From contig CM034531.1 of assembly GCA_020002185.1 (NCBI GenBank), positions 48,866,715 through 48,930,714 of the forward strand: a stretch of DNA of 64,000 nt, written 5' to 3'. Numbering within the stretch: position 1 is the stretch's first letter; every line of letters starts with the position of its first letter. The position numbers and the translations under genes were made by a program. The notes under the pieces were generated by a model. That model was given only the letters and a program-made list of their open reading frames with translations, made no database searches and had not been told where the DNA came from. Source of the DNA: Paraescarpia echinospica (lineage: Eukaryota > Annelida > Polychaeta > Sabellida > Siboglinidae). Shown here one piece after another: positions 23,580 to 34,520 of the stretch.

Positions 23580-23818
23580 CTTGGACTGTCGTTCTTTCGA
23601 AAGTGCTATTTTAACAGTTTAGATCAATTTGGTAGAATGACAAACAGCCTGTCTGATGCTGGCAAGCACTGACTCAGTGAATGCCAGTGATTTGCACAGG
23701 ATATATTATAGCCTACAAACAGACTAGGCTGTTGTGTCAGTTTGTAAATACCCCTGAATCCGCTTCGTAAAAATATGTGATGTATAAATAAATGTGATTT
23801 GATTTGATTTGATTTGGT
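23580..23818 (+). repeat. 3' end of a dispersed retroelement with TGATT tail
   Basis: The sequence ends in atgtataaataaatgtgatt followed by four TGATT units (to 23,818). A very similar ending follows the galactosyltransferase gene at about 5,835-5,860. Short tandem-repeat tails of this type are typical of non-LTR elements and the SINEs that use them. The body is too diverged to classify. Confidence 0.55.
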
Positions 23819-24234
23819 GAACATTTCATATAGGTTCAGTAATTTGTATGATGTTTGACAATTGTTGGGGAAACAAAGTGAGAAAAGTTGTCAAACAAAT
23901 CAGGATAAAGCCTTGCAAAATGTGTAGAGAGAATTCGGGTTTATTTCGAAGCTTGGGCAATTTCGTTCACTGCATATCGCTTCTGTTCATTCAGCCGAAC
24001 GTACAATCTCCGCGATGTAACTGCAGCGTTGGCGTGGCGGGATTTTTCTCAGAGACATCGAGGTGTTTTTACGAATGAACACGCCTGTTGAGGATTGAAA
24101 TACAAAGCGTTCCGAGCGGTCCCCTTTCCTGAATACCCCACAATTTATAAACTTGCATCATCTGCGTGCATAGACATCACTACTGCGTTGGCTGATGATC
24201 GATCACGTCATATCAAGTTGAACTTTTGCGCAGA

Positions 24235-24331
24235 CCGTACTAACATTCTGAATGATGAATGCTTTCCAAAGAAGTCGAGATGGTGTTCGATTGAACAGGT
24301 CTGCCAGGGAGGAAAGTGTAAAGCTCTTTGA
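24235..24331 (+). CDS. Possible terminal exon, cysteine-rich tail
   Basis: A short open frame after a plausible splice acceptor (cttttgcgcag, ending near 24,234) encodes a segment with four cysteines, DECFPKKSRWCSIEQVCQGG and then KCKAL, and stops. The C-x-WC-x-C-x-C spacing resembles the cysteine-rich part of ADAM/ADAMTS-type metalloproteases, but only about 30 residues are present and no upstream exon was found. It may be a lone exon or coincidence. Confidence 0.25.
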
Positions 24332-24344
24332 GCAGTCCCAAGGA

Positions 24345-25010
24345 CTGGCTACTGCGCTATATAATAATACAATTTATTAGTATAGCGCCCGAATCAATCA
24401 GATTGCTCTCAGGCGCTTTACATGCATGTAAACGTAACTATTTAGAATTGTATTATACATAGAAAAAAATCATTCTAAGATGTATACCATAAAATTATAA
24501 TTAAAACATTCATTACATAAATTATTAAACCTCCAGGTACAAACAATTAAAAATTATACGATAAGTAAAAATAAATAAGTGAATTGAAATGTAATAAATA
24601 ATTTTAAAATAATAATAATAATTACATAAAATATAGGTAAGTGCATTTGATAAAGTCCACAAGATCATATTACAGAAACGCTATTCTAAAAAGGTGTGTT
24701 TTAAGAAGTATTTTGAAATGTGGCTGAGTCTTTACCATCCTGACACAGTCCGGCAGTCTTTTCCATAGATCGGCTGCAGCTACAGCAAAACGGTGATCGC
24801 AGTGAGTGGCCGTCTGCGAAGCCGGTGTACCAGTCTGGAAGGAGGTTACTGTCTGAGAGTAAGTTCCGGTTCCGTTTTGCGTATTGTGCATGCGCTTGTA
24901 TATGTCAAAGTTTAGTGCCTTCTTTCGGCCCGCAGCTGTACGGTCTGGAAGTAAGGTCCGGTCTAAGGGTAAGTTCCGTTTCTGTTTTGCGTACACACTG
25001 TACATGTCAA
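24345..25010. repeat. Dispersed GCGCTATATAA-type repeat
   Basis: Starts with tgcgctatataataatac and tatagcgcccgaatcaatca, phrases that recur in dispersed repeats of many marine animal genomes, and continues to about 25,010. On the minus strand it encodes an echo of HRFAVAAADLWKRLPDCV, which resembles the C-terminal tail of L2/Jockey-type reverse transcriptases. Blocks around gtaagttccggttccgtttt occur at about 24,858 and, diverged, at 24,968; an inverted copy lies at about 25,640-25,715. Confidence 0.5.
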
Positions 25011-26110
25011 AGGTTAGCGCCTATTTTTGGCCAGCTTAAACACGGTGTTTGCCGAAACATAGTTTACGTTAATGATACGGTTACCTTTGTAATTGTTAGT
25101 GTACAAAACAAAACCTCATAATTAGCATAACTTGACATTATTTCCAAATTTATTTTTTTATTTTTATGTCACTGTCTCAGAGCGTTGTGTATCTTAAGAC
25201 TTCGTCACACAGAGCTGCAGTTTTTAGCAATGTTTATACGCACAGCGGGTTTTGTGGTAGACATAAATCTCCGCATTTTAAATGACACATCTCCGTCAGT
25301 TTGACATGTATGAAGCTGACATTTTGTGTGTGATCTACTTGTAAGTCATGACATAGGATGTGCCTGTAGACAGTGTAGTCACGCGTAGATGTACGTTCAA
25401 TGTTCAGCATCGTGGGGGCAAGTAGGTCAGTGGAGTAACGATCGCTACAGCAAACGGAAAATGATTAATTATGTAACTCAGTTGCCGGGTGCGTCGAGCA
25501 AGGGTCAAGGGTCACCTGAGGTCACGTTGCTCACTGCGTTGTAACTCAGTCGCCGCATGCTTCTGGCACGCGGTCAAACTTGATCGGTCAGCTGAGGTCA
25601 CATTGCTCACCGCGGGTCGCATTTGATGTACTGCGCTTGCGCGAGCATGCGCATACGCAAAACGGAACCGGAACTTACTCTCAGACTGGAACCTCTTTCC
25701 AAACCGGTACACCGGTACTGATAATAACGGTAAAGTCGCAGATCTCAGTTGCCGATTCGGTTGACGTCGGTTCAGTAACTACGCGAGATAACTCAGGCCA
25801 TGCATCACATGATATGTGGACCCCAATTTCGATGCACAATTTCTTAATAGATTATTTTGAATAAATGTGATGGAACAACTTAAGATTACTTAATCATTAA
25901 TAATGTGATTGTATGCTCGAAATGTAAACTTTTAAAAAGGAGTACACATGTTTGGCACCAATCTAGTAGGTAGGAGGGGTCCATATTTCGCTCAGCAGTT
26001 TATCCAGCATCAACCAGCAAAACGTGCCCGAATTGCAGTTCAGGCATACAAATGTGCCACAACGTGAGACCCAGAAAGCGCGTATGCACGCAGAGATTGT
26101 AAAACCGCAT
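25011..26110. other. Unassigned stretch with an inverted copy of the preceding repeat
   Basis: No gene recognised. At about 25,640-25,715 is an inverted copy of the gcgtattgtgcatgcgctt and gtaagttccggttccgtttt block from 24,820-24,900. Near 25,500-25,545 several ggtca half-sites lie close together. Confidence 0.45.
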
Positions 26111-26350
26111 CAGTGAGTTTCTCAACTTGTGCTGCAATGTCTATCAATGTCCGACCAGGAATGGTACTCTCCATTGTAAGACTGCACGCAAACTGTTCGA
26201 TATACGCTTAACAATGAAGGTAGCAGGACAAAGACAACAGTTTCATCGCATATGTTATTGGTGCTGTTTGCTCTAGTATAGGCTGCGTCGGTCATTTGTT
26301 GAAATACGATCGTGTCCGCCTCTTCACGTGTCATTTGAAGAGCATCATCT
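26050..26350 (-). pseudogene. Fragment of an element-encoded EEADT protein
   Basis: A minus-strand frame reads EEADTIVFQQMTDAAYTRA and then ICDETVVFVLL. This matches a pattern I remember from a family of repetitive marine invertebrate proteins (an EEADT box, then about 25-30 residues to a D-D-T-D-V-F-V-LL box), thought to be transposon-derived and possibly PIN-like nucleases. Here the second box has the acidic pattern DETV in place of DDTD. Only about 70 residues remain. It ends 200 bp from a NADAR gene in the opposite orientation. Confidence 0.4.
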
Positions 26351-26529
26351 TTGACAGAACACCATGATATGTTCTATGGGAACCGACTCGCTATGACGAA
26401 ATTGTGTTTGTGGTTGTATTTCAGTTTGTCCCTTTTTCGAGAAACTGCTGACAAGTTACGTATATCAACTGAACTTTGCTTTCAGTCACATTCAGTACAA
26501 CATTCTGTGTGGATGTGAAGTAAGAGGAA

Positions 26530-27003
26530 ATGGCCAGCCAGTTGCAGAAAGCCGGTAATGTGGATTCGGCTATACATTTAGGTGGATCGACCTCCTTCCT
26601 GTCGAATTTCTTCCCGCGCCGAGTCGAGACGTACGGCCGGATGTTCGAGCACGCCTACCAGTTTAGAAAAGCGATGTTTAATGAAGACGAAGAATGCGCG
26701 AAGTATATCAAAGAGGCGTGGTCGGCTTATATAACGAAGCGAAGAAGCTACATCATCACGAAAAAGAGAACGGGGGTCGAATGGGACGTTAGGGTCGAGC
26801 GTATGAAGGCCCTGTTGATGGCTAAGTTCGGAACGTCAAAAAAGTTGAGAGACGGCCTGTTGGCTAACCGGGACGTCGAATTGGTGGAGTGGGTGCCGTC
26901 GAAAGAGGTCTTTTGGGGTTGCGACTTCGGAGGCAGAGAGGGTCAAAACTATGAAACAGAAATTGGGTTATGCTCATACACCTATTTTGTTCTTTCTGTA
27001 TAA
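26530..27003 (+). CDS. NADAR-domain (YbiA-like) protein, isolated copy
   Basis: A 157-residue frame containing most of a NADAR domain, a fold with N-glycosidase activity on riboflavin intermediates (bacterial YbiA) or ADP-ribosylated substrates. Visible in order: GGSTSFLSNFFPRRVETYG (start of the fold), FEHAYQFRKAMF (contains the conserved Glu-His of the SVEHAYQ-type motif), an IKEAWSA helix, MKALLMAKFGTSKKLRDGLL (the MR-x-LL-x-KF helix), LVEWVPSKEVFWG (the W-G step), then GGREGQN. The domain should end in G-x-N-x-LG-x-LLM-x-R, but the frame diverges right after GQN. The C-terminus is therefore lost or frameshifted. The first ATG (26,530) fits a compact leaderless protein. It is only moderately similar to the cassette copies at 44 and 56 kb. 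Confidence 0.75.
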   Translation: MASQLQKAGNVDSAIHLGGSTSFLSNFFPRRVETYGRMFEHAYQFRKAMFNEDEECAKYIKEAWSAYITKRRSYIITKKRTGVEWDVRVERMKALLMAKFGTSKKLRDGLLANRDVELVEWVPSKEVFWGCDFGGREGQNYETEIGLCSYTYFVLSV

Positions 27004-27289
27004 TAATTTTTGAACTTCAAGTGAATGGTGATACGTAATGCTAGTGAAATTTGGATTGTCAACAATTAATTTGTTTACCTAAGCTTCACCATTATCGTCG
27101 TAATCATCATCATCATCATCACTAATTTCGTTTTCTTCCCCGTTATCAATCAACATCCCATATGACATGACATATGCCGGCGAATACGGCGAAGATCATG
27201 AATATGATAAAAAACAGCACCGACACGTTTGAGATTGAGTTGTTGGAAATTGAAGTTACTATCAATGACCACTCCTGATTAAAAAAGCC

Positions 27290-28580
27290 TATAGGAAACA
27301 CACGTCAAGTTTACCATGCTTCATTGGAGTACCAATAATGATCAATTCAGTTTTATTCGCATTTGATTTCAATTTGCTGTCAGTCATCCAGTGGAAGATA
27401 TCTTGGTGGCAATCACTAAGTTTGTTAAAGGAGCGATTTGTATCCGGGGTAGCCAATGAAATGTAGATTTGAGTATCATCAGCATAAAGATGATCCAAGT
27501 TATGTCTTTGTATAACAGAGCTTAATGGCGTGGTGTAAAGAGTAAAAAAACAAAGGCAACCGAAAAGCCATTCCCAATCTTTATTGTTTGGTATCTATCA
27601 GTTAGGTGTGAAGAAAACCAGCTTAGAACTGAGTCAGATATGCCGTACCATTTTAATAAGCGTCCAATGAGAATGTTGTAATCAACCGTGTCAAAAGCGG
27701 CAGATAGATCTAGTAAGGTACGTGCAGTGAACTTTATAAAGAAACAGAAATTAAGTTATTTCGGCCATGTGAAACGGCATCAGTCTCTAGAGAGACTAAT
27801 AATAGAAGGAAAAGTGGAAAGCAGAAGAAGCAGAGGAAGACCTAGGAGACAATGGAGGAAGGACATAGAGGAATGGATGGGAGCCGACGTCTGGCGAATG
27901 GGGAGACTAGCAAACGAAAGAGCTGTCTGTAGACAATCTATCAAGGCTGCAACATCCGGAAATGGATAAGCAAACCCCCCAAGTGCAGTCATTTTACCAT
28001 TATTAATATTCAAGTTAATGTCATTGTGACCCTTCAGGAGGGCAGTCTCTGTTGAATAAAATTGTCTATATGCTGATTGTGACACATTAGTTAAGACATT
28101 TGTGCTAATGTGAGACCTTAGACGACTTGCTACAACCTTTTCTAGTATTTTGGAAATAAAGCTGAGTTTAGAAATATGTCTATAACTGCTTAGGTCTTGT
28201 TTAGGTAGATATGACTTCTTAAGAAGTGGAGTGACATGGGCGTATTTGAAATCATCAAGAAAATAGCCAGAGCAAAGTGATGCACGTATTTGTTATAGGT
28301 CCAATTAAATTAATGTATAGACATGCCTTTAGCAGTATTGCTGGAAATGGATCAAGTTCACAAGACTTATTTGGGGAGAACGTAGATATTTTCCTAACTT
28401 CATCAACTGCTGCAGGTTCAAGTGATACACGTAGAGAATTTACTTATAAAGAATCCACATTGATATTACTTAGACCTGGGAAAGCTGAACGAATAATAAT
28501 GATTCTATTCTTAAAGTGACAAGAGAACGAGTCACATAGAGACTTAATTGGTACATGATCAGGTAGCGATGGAGCAGTCT
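27290..28580 (-). pseudogene. L2-like reverse transcriptase remnant
   Basis: Carries RT motif A (LLDLSAAFDTVDYN) and the YADD box (LYADDTQIYISLATPDTN), with the palm end ELIIIGTPMKHGKL. The segment between motifs A and C is shortened: GVPQGS is not found, and near 27,540 the text jumps from SVAFVFLLFTPLSS to the YADD region, so an internal deletion removed motif B. Stops are frequent. Interrupted by an opposite-strand RTE fragment at about 27,725-27,982. Confidence 0.7.
27725..27982 (+). mobile_element. RTE-like LINE 3' fragment nested in the L2-like LINE
   Basis: About 255 bp, plus strand, matching the last part of the RTE element at 834-1,100 (reading KLSYFGHVKRHQSLERLI, then RRSRGRPRRQW). 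The 3' end passes through ccggaaatggataagcaaa, identical to the other copy, and stops in a short C-run. It interrupts the L2-like RT between residues that would otherwise be adjacent, so it inserted later than the L2-like element. Confidence 0.85.
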
Positions 28581-28978
28581 GTGTAGCAAGAACAAGAAAG
28601 TTTTATTTACACCCCAATTACAATATATGTATACTATCAAATTAACGTAACATGAATAGGCATATATATTCATATATACAAATGCAGTGTAATTTCAAAT
28701 TAGATGGGGTCTGTGACTCCTATTAAGACAATAACAGTTGCTCTCATTGGAGCCACAATAATAATTGGTTTCAACTCAATTTTACCGAAGGAAGTACAAA
28801 TGTAAATGTGCAGGAAAAGAAAAGAAACCGAGATTACTTGATTACATATATGCATGTATTGGAGTACTAATAATATGTTAAAATAAACAAATACTAGTTG
28901 TCAAAAGTACACATCAATATACTTGTAAAAAAAAAAAAAAAAACATGTGTATATGCACAAATACAATATCCATATGCT

Positions 28979-29010
<32 letters not shown>

Positions 29011-29187
29011 ACATATCCATACATATCTCATACAATAATACAGTTTTAATTACTTTGATAGCATGTATAGCAGTTTACTATTGTACACGTATCTACGTAT
29101 TTTTCTAATATATTGTTTTTTGCATAATTACCAAAACCTCTGAAGCTATGTGTTCCAATCTTCTCTGTGACTAATTTTGAGGTATTG

Positions 29188-31753
29188 TTAATGACATATG
29201 GCAAACAGACATATTTTAGCAAATTCATGTTTTGTTCTGAATGGGTGTAACTCTGTTTTTTTCGTTGTGTTGTAATTGTGTACGTAAGCATTTGTATTTA
29301 ATATCCAATTTAATAGGTAGGCAGGGAGGTCATGATGTACATATTTATAATAAAACTTAAGTTCATGCAATTTTAACATGTCATCAGTTTTTAAGATATT
29401 CAATTTTTTGAAAAGTGGCTCAGAGTGTGAACTACATTTACTTATATATAACATTCTCATAGCTTTCTTTTGTATTTTCAACATTCGACTACCTTGGTAA
29501 CCCCACACCATAATACAATAGTTGATATGTGATAAAAATAACGTATTATATAAGATAATTTTATTTTTTAGAGGAAAGACATATTTTAGTCTATTTAAGA
29601 TGCCGACTGTTTTGGAACACTTGATTGATACTTTTTCAAGGTGTTTATTCCAATTTAAATTTGTATCTAAAGTAAGTCCTAAAAAAAAAAATTCATCCAC
29701 TCTTTCTATGTTTGTACCATTGCTATTGAGCGTAAAGTTATCGACAGCTTTATTTTGCATGTGAAAAATCATATATTTAGATTTGTTTATGTTTAATGAT
29801 AATTTATTAATGTTTAACCATTCAAGTTTTTTAAGGAGTTCATAATTTATCGCCGATTCGATATTTCTATTTGGGGTATTACCATGAAAATAATTGATGG
29901 TGCTAAATAAGGTGGTATCGTCGGCATACATAATAAAGTTAAACATTTCGCTAGCTTTAGGAAAATCATTAATGTATATTATGAATAATAGGGGACAAAG
30001 AATAGATCCTTGAGGTACACCAATTGTGATAGGTAGGATATCTGAACGTTCGTTTTAAAATTCGGTGTATTGTCTTCTATTGCTTAAGTAGCTATTAAAT
30101 AGATTCAAGTTAGGACCCTGTAATCCATAATATCTTAGTTTATTTAATAGTATCGAGTGATCAATTGTATCGAAGGTCTTAGTCAAGAAAAATACTGAAA
30201 GGAACATCATTTTGATTAATTTGTGTAATTATTTTATTTACTAGTTCAAGTGAAGCATACTCGGTAGAGTGTTTTTTTCCTAAAACCATATTGATTTTTA
30301 ACAAATAGATCAGAATCACTAAAGTATGCAGTTAGCTGACTACATATTATTTTCTCTATCACTTTTGAAATTGTTGGAAGAAGAGATATGGGTCTATAAT
30401 TTAAAAAAACAGATGGGTCTTCTTTCTTAAAAATAGGAATTACTTTAGCGAGTTTAAGTTTATCGGGAAATATACCAGTATTTATTACTTGATTTATTAC
30501 CAGGGTTAATGGTTTGATGATGGATGGTTCAATTATTTTCTAAAGTTTACAGGAAATACCGTCACAGCCACTACTGATTTTATTGGGCTTTCAATGGTTT
30601 TCTTGACTATTTCTTCATCAACATTTAATAGACTAAAAACGGAATGGACATTATCATTTAAGTAGTAACTATAATCCTTATTACCATTGTAATGAATGTC
30701 TTGTGCTGTCGACTGACCTATACTTGTAAAATAGTTGTTAAATTGGTTTGCAATAACCGTTTTATCTGTTATAGTTATGCCGTTACTTTTAAACAAAAAA
30801 GTGTTGTTTGTATTGTTTTTGGAAAAATATTCATTTATGGTTTTCCATGTATCTCTAATGTCATCTTTATATCGGTTAAAGCGTGACTCAAAGTACATTT
30901 ATTTGGCAGTACGAATGTTTTTCTTTAATATTAAATTATATGTTTTTTAGGTTAGTTAGAATGACTTCGTACATAGGTAAATTTGGATTAGACATTTTTT
31001 ATTTCTTATAAAGCGAGTCTCGATATTTGATTGATTTTAGAAGAACGTGTGTGATCCAGGTTGAATGCTTATGTTTATATTTATTATATTTCATGATTTT
31101 AACAGGCATAAGTTTATTCTTAGCATGCATAATTCCTTCGTGTATTATGTTATAATTTAAATTGGGGTCAGCCGTAGGAGATTTGTTTAGTTTGTTATAC
31201 ATTGCATCCGAATTTATCTCAAGTTTAACATTATGCATAGCTGTCTTATTTTGTAGATATACTCGAACAAATTTTGGAGGAGGTTTAGATTTTACGTTGA
31301 TATTCATGATTAGGAAGTAAGGTTGATGCTCAGAAAGGGTATTAGTGAAGATTCCTGCAGTGCTATCTAATATTGATTTATTTAATTTTTCCCCTCAGCA
31401 ATTAGATCATATCCGTGTAAACTGAATTGAGATAAATCATCATTGTTTGACTTCCATGTTTCTTGCAAACATATAATGCTAAATTTTAATTGTTTAGTAT
31501 TTAGAAGCTCTACGAAAATTTCAGGTTCATCAAATTTAGCATTAATAGATTGAATATTTAAGCTTAGGATACTAAAATTATCAGTATTTTTATGTGCTAA
31601 CTTATCAAACATATCGATGTCATAGTATGAAGAACAATGGATCAACTGAGGTTCATTTTGTTCAGTACTATTTTCGTTTATATCTAGAAGATTGATTAAA
31701 GAACAGTTTCGGATACCTCCCAAGTGGGAGAGAAATGTCACATCAGAAGTCAT
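29188..31753 (-). pseudogene. ORF2 of the CR1/L2-group LINE, copy 1
   Basis: Endonuclease-reverse transcriptase. The N-terminal part (31,753-31,382) carries LSLNIQSINAKFDE and IICLQETW, the start of an APE-type endonuclease. At about 31,380 the sequence jumps to LNKSILDSTAGIF and SEHQPYF, the very end of the endonuclease, so most of it (roughly 170 residues by comparison with the family) is deleted. The linker follows (31,307-30,540). Then come RT with a GVPQGS-like region near 30,010 and FIMYADDTTLFS (29,940), and the thumb and C-terminal part down to 29,188. Several stops and shifts occur between 30,540 and 29,950. Confidence 0.8.
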
Positions 31754-32502
31754 TGCTTAGGTTGGGATATAAAAAAAATATTGCAAGCCATTGTACGTAT
31801 GTTTGGTATTTTATAACAGAGTGAACTTGTGTGTATTTATTTCCTGTGCATATGTGAATGTTAAGAAATACTCCGTGTGTGACAGTGCATATATCAGAGT
31901 AGTCAAGACTAGACTTAGAATAAATAAATATAAAAGATAAGAAAAAAACATGACAGATTGGGTGTTGGGTCATGAATATAAGGCGTAACGCCAGGGGAAG
32001 GGGTGAGCTATGTTATCAACAGTGACTGCATATAGATTAACAGTTGTCAATCTAAACATAATAATAGAAGAGATATAATGTCATGATTAGTCCAGTATCA
32101 ATATATCAAAAGTAATTAAGCATTACTGATGTTATGAGGAGAGAAACGATTAGTTATAATACTAGTTATTTAAATATCATTCATACAAAAAAGAATAGAA
32201 AACAAACACAAATGGGCATGAATAGCCCATATATCATCAAATATATAAGCAATACTGCAAACTGTTAATTGCAGTTGGTCATACAGCATACGTAGTTTAA
32301 GTAATTATTATTTTTCAAAATATGAATTAGCATGTTGATAATAATTATAACCGACAGAAGCCCAGCAATACATAAAAATAGAAATACATAAAAGAATAGA
32401 ATCACACAATAATCTTGAATGTGTTACAGATTATCAAGTTATCAATGCTTTCATTGACAATAACGTACAACTGGAGATCATTTACAGATGTACAACTGGT
32501 GA

Positions 32503-33222
32503 TCACTTACATATGTACAACTGGAAATCATCTAGACATGTGATTTCTTTGATTTTATTACTGAAGTCTTTGACCATAATTTTTGCATTGGCAGTCCAGC
32601 AGTCGTTGATCTTTTTTTGGTTTTTCAGTTTTATGCATTCATAAGCCAACATTGACCTACGACTTGTTAAATCTTCGTTAACGAAGACCCGTGCGTTGCT
32701 ATTTCTTCTGTTGTAGTCTTTCAGGTTAAAGCGACTGCGGAAAACCTTATCACGCTTTCGCTCTGTCTTAAAGCGCACTATAATTGGGCGGGACCCAGTG
32801 GCTCGTTTAGCGCCAAGGCGATGGCTTCGCTCTATGTCTTCTCTCGCTAGTGGCGGTGTGGTTTTCATCTTGTCATTGATAATCTCAAGCACTATGGTGT
32901 CAGTGTCCTCACCCTCGCTTCTTTCCGCGATGCCGTGGAAAGTTAAGTTTGGGCGACGAGTGTATTGTTCAAGTTTGTCAGCTGATTCTTCGAGTGCGTT
33001 GACTTTTTCTTCAAGTTGAGCTATTCTCGAGTCTTTAGCCTGTAGTTGTTTAGTTAATTGTTCTATGCGAGTGTTTAGTCCATCGATTTTCTCAGCAATA
33101 TCACTAGGATACAATGCTTTTCTCAGTTTTGCCACTATGCTATCGTCATTTAATAGCTCCACCAGTCTTAGTGCAATAGATTCGTCCGAGCAGTTCTTAG
33201 CGTGTTGTTGATGCATTTCCAA
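32503..33222 (-). CDS. LINE ORF1 protein (coiled coil plus RRM type)
   Basis: A 239-residue intact frame resembling L1-type ORF1p, which trimerises, binds element RNA and acts as a nucleic-acid chaperone. Residues about 45-95 form a heptad-rich coiled coil (IDGLNTRIEQLTKQLQAKD, then RIAQLEEKVNALEESADKL). QYTRRPNLTFHGIAE starts an RRM-like domain. SRPIIVRFKTERKRDKVFR and ARVFVNEDLTSRRSMLAYE are the usual C-terminal domain motifs. It lies 750 bp upstream of the ORF2 start in the same orientation. This is the only undamaged frame of this copy. Confidence 0.8.
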   Translation of the reverse strand: MEMHQQHAKNCSDESIALRLVELLNDDSIVAKLRKALYPSDIAEKIDGLNTRIEQLTKQLQAKDSRIAQLEEKVNALEESADKLEQYTRRPNLTFHGIAERSEGEDTDTIVLEIINDKMKTTPPLAREDIERSHRLGAKRATGSRPIIVRFKTERKRDKVFRSRFNLKDYNRRNSNARVFVNEDLTSRRSMLAYECIKLKNQKKINDCWTANAKIMVKDFSNKIKEITCLDDFQLYICK

Positions 33223-33530
33223 AACTGACGCAGATTATCAGACTAATTTATAACCATATTTGCATCATAATTTGATTCAGCTTTGGCCATTTGTCTGTTA
33301 CAGAGGTGACATTGCTTGGACTAGCGTGACCTGTCTAAAGACGAGCGTGATTTGCACCATACACGCTCTAAATAACGACGACGCCTTTTAGATAGTATAA
33401 TTTTGGAAGTGATCCATGGAGCTGGTGGCCCGTCTGACACACATTTGGATTTCATAGGTGCATGTTTGTTAAGTAATGCATTGAGTACTTGACGGTTTAT
33501 AAACAAGAAAACTGTATATACCATAGTTAA

Positions 33531-34165
33531 GTCCTATACATTCAACAAAAGTGCGCTGTCTTCGGTGTGGCTTTCTTTCTTTGACAGGTTAACTCTTGAA
33601 TGCGATAGGAAGCGCTGATACGTCTGGAAAGAAATGCTCCTGTGCCTCCTCCACGTACACATTTTTTGTTTGATGTGGAAAAGGTGTTATGTTTTGGTTA
33701 TGTTTATTGTTAGGGTTAGGTCGATGGATAGGGTTAGATTGAAAGTACTTTTGACGAGTTTTACAGCAGGTGTTTTCATGCATTTGTTCGCGGAGGGGTC
33801 GCACGTAACGTGCACCTGTCTCTATGGCACCTTTGACTCGTATAAAGGCATTGAAACGTAACAGCCGACACGTCCGTGGTACGGTACTGCCCAACTCAAC
33901 TGAATAAGTAGTGAGTCAAAGCTTTGTTTAATTATGGTGACTATGACACATTTCATCTTTTAATGGGTCGTGATTTTCAATGGGCCACTGAACAACGTGC
34001 AAAACGGACCTCTACCCAAAACGCGTCTGTTTGGCATTACTGTTAAATTTGTGGTGGCACTGCTAAATATTCACAAGTTGGTGCTACTGAACGTTGGGCG
34101 GAAGCGCGAAATGCAAATTCAGACGAGCTCAAAACGATTGTTTTTCACATTTTTTAATAAAACTC
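33531..34165. other. Unassigned stretch with a telomere-like hexamer patch
   Basis: No gene recognised. Near 33,708-33,745 the phrases gttagggttagg and atagggttag occur. The patch is too short to call an interstitial telomere. The frames over 33,589-33,894 have no recognisable domain. Confidence 0.5.
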
Positions 34166-34169
34166 AAAT

Positions 34170-34520
34170 GTGCAGAGGCGGATGCACAGAGGGTAGTCTA
34201 TGGAGAGCACGAAAACCTCCACTGACGGCCGAACCAAATAGTGTAGAATGTTGTTTGCTGCTTTGCCGTAACTTCAGCTTATCTGCTGTCTCGGCTCGAC
34301 TGGTGACATCGGCAGACGGAGAGGGGAGAGGGTGCTGTTGAAATGTTTCGCCGCCTCGTCGCCAAAACTTCAGGTTATTGTAATATGAACGGGGACACGG
34401 CGGCACATTTCCAAGGGTCTGGGAGGAGAACGGCCACGTGTGCCCATTCCGAAAGGTCTACGGGCACACCAAATTCCAATGGTCTAGTGGGGGCATGTGC
34501 CCCCAGGTCCCCCTAAATTG
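34170..34520. mobile_element. hAT-like MITE, copy 1
   Basis: Starts cagaggcggatgcacagagg and ends around gtgggggcatgtgcccccag. The body shares aacttcag, gaacggggacacggcggcac and tctacgggcacac with copies at 37,960-38,225 and 60,703-60,915. The sense of the termini (CAG-GGCG) fits hAT-type non-autonomous elements. No coding capacity. The target duplication was not identified. Confidence 0.55.

Larger units (their letters stand above)
28600..33310 (-). mobile_element. CR1/L2-group LINE with L1-type ORF1, copy 1
   Basis: A nearly full-length minus-strand LINE of about 4.7 kb inserted into the L2-like LINE. It has a 5' leader (about 33,310-33,223), an intact ORF1 (33,222-32,503), a long ORF1-ORF2 spacer (about 32,500-31,754) and a damaged ORF2 (31,753 to about 29,188). 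The 3' UTR contains gactcctattaagacaataa near 28,710, a phrase shared with copy 2 near 52,365. Internal simple repeats (A-run at 28,922, TA at 28,980) lie in the 3' UTR. Confidence 0.8.
27295..33530 (-). mobile_element. L2-like LINE, host of two nested insertions
   Basis: Minus-strand pieces of one L2/Jockey-type ORF2 flank other elements. At 33,330-33,530 is the linker between endonuclease and RT (LLNKHAPMKSK, RRRRYLERVWCKSR). At 28,270-28,598 is the region before the RT (SLPDHVPIKSLCDSF, FSPNKSCELDPFPA). At 27,983-28,100 is STETALLKGHNDINLN. At 27,295-27,725 is LLDLSAAFDTVD and then HLYADDTQIYIS (YADD box). Between the first two pieces sits a complete second LINE (about 28,600-33,310); between the last two sits an RTE fragment. 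Pieces keep the correct order and orientation. Confidence 0.75.

Noticed and set aside
25495..25545. Closely spaced ggtca half-sites resembling a nuclear receptor element
   Set aside because: Short degenerate motif in repeat-like DNA with no nearby gene; expected by chance.
33700..33750. TTAGGG-like words suggesting an interstitial telomere
   Set aside because: Only a few scattered hexamers, no array.
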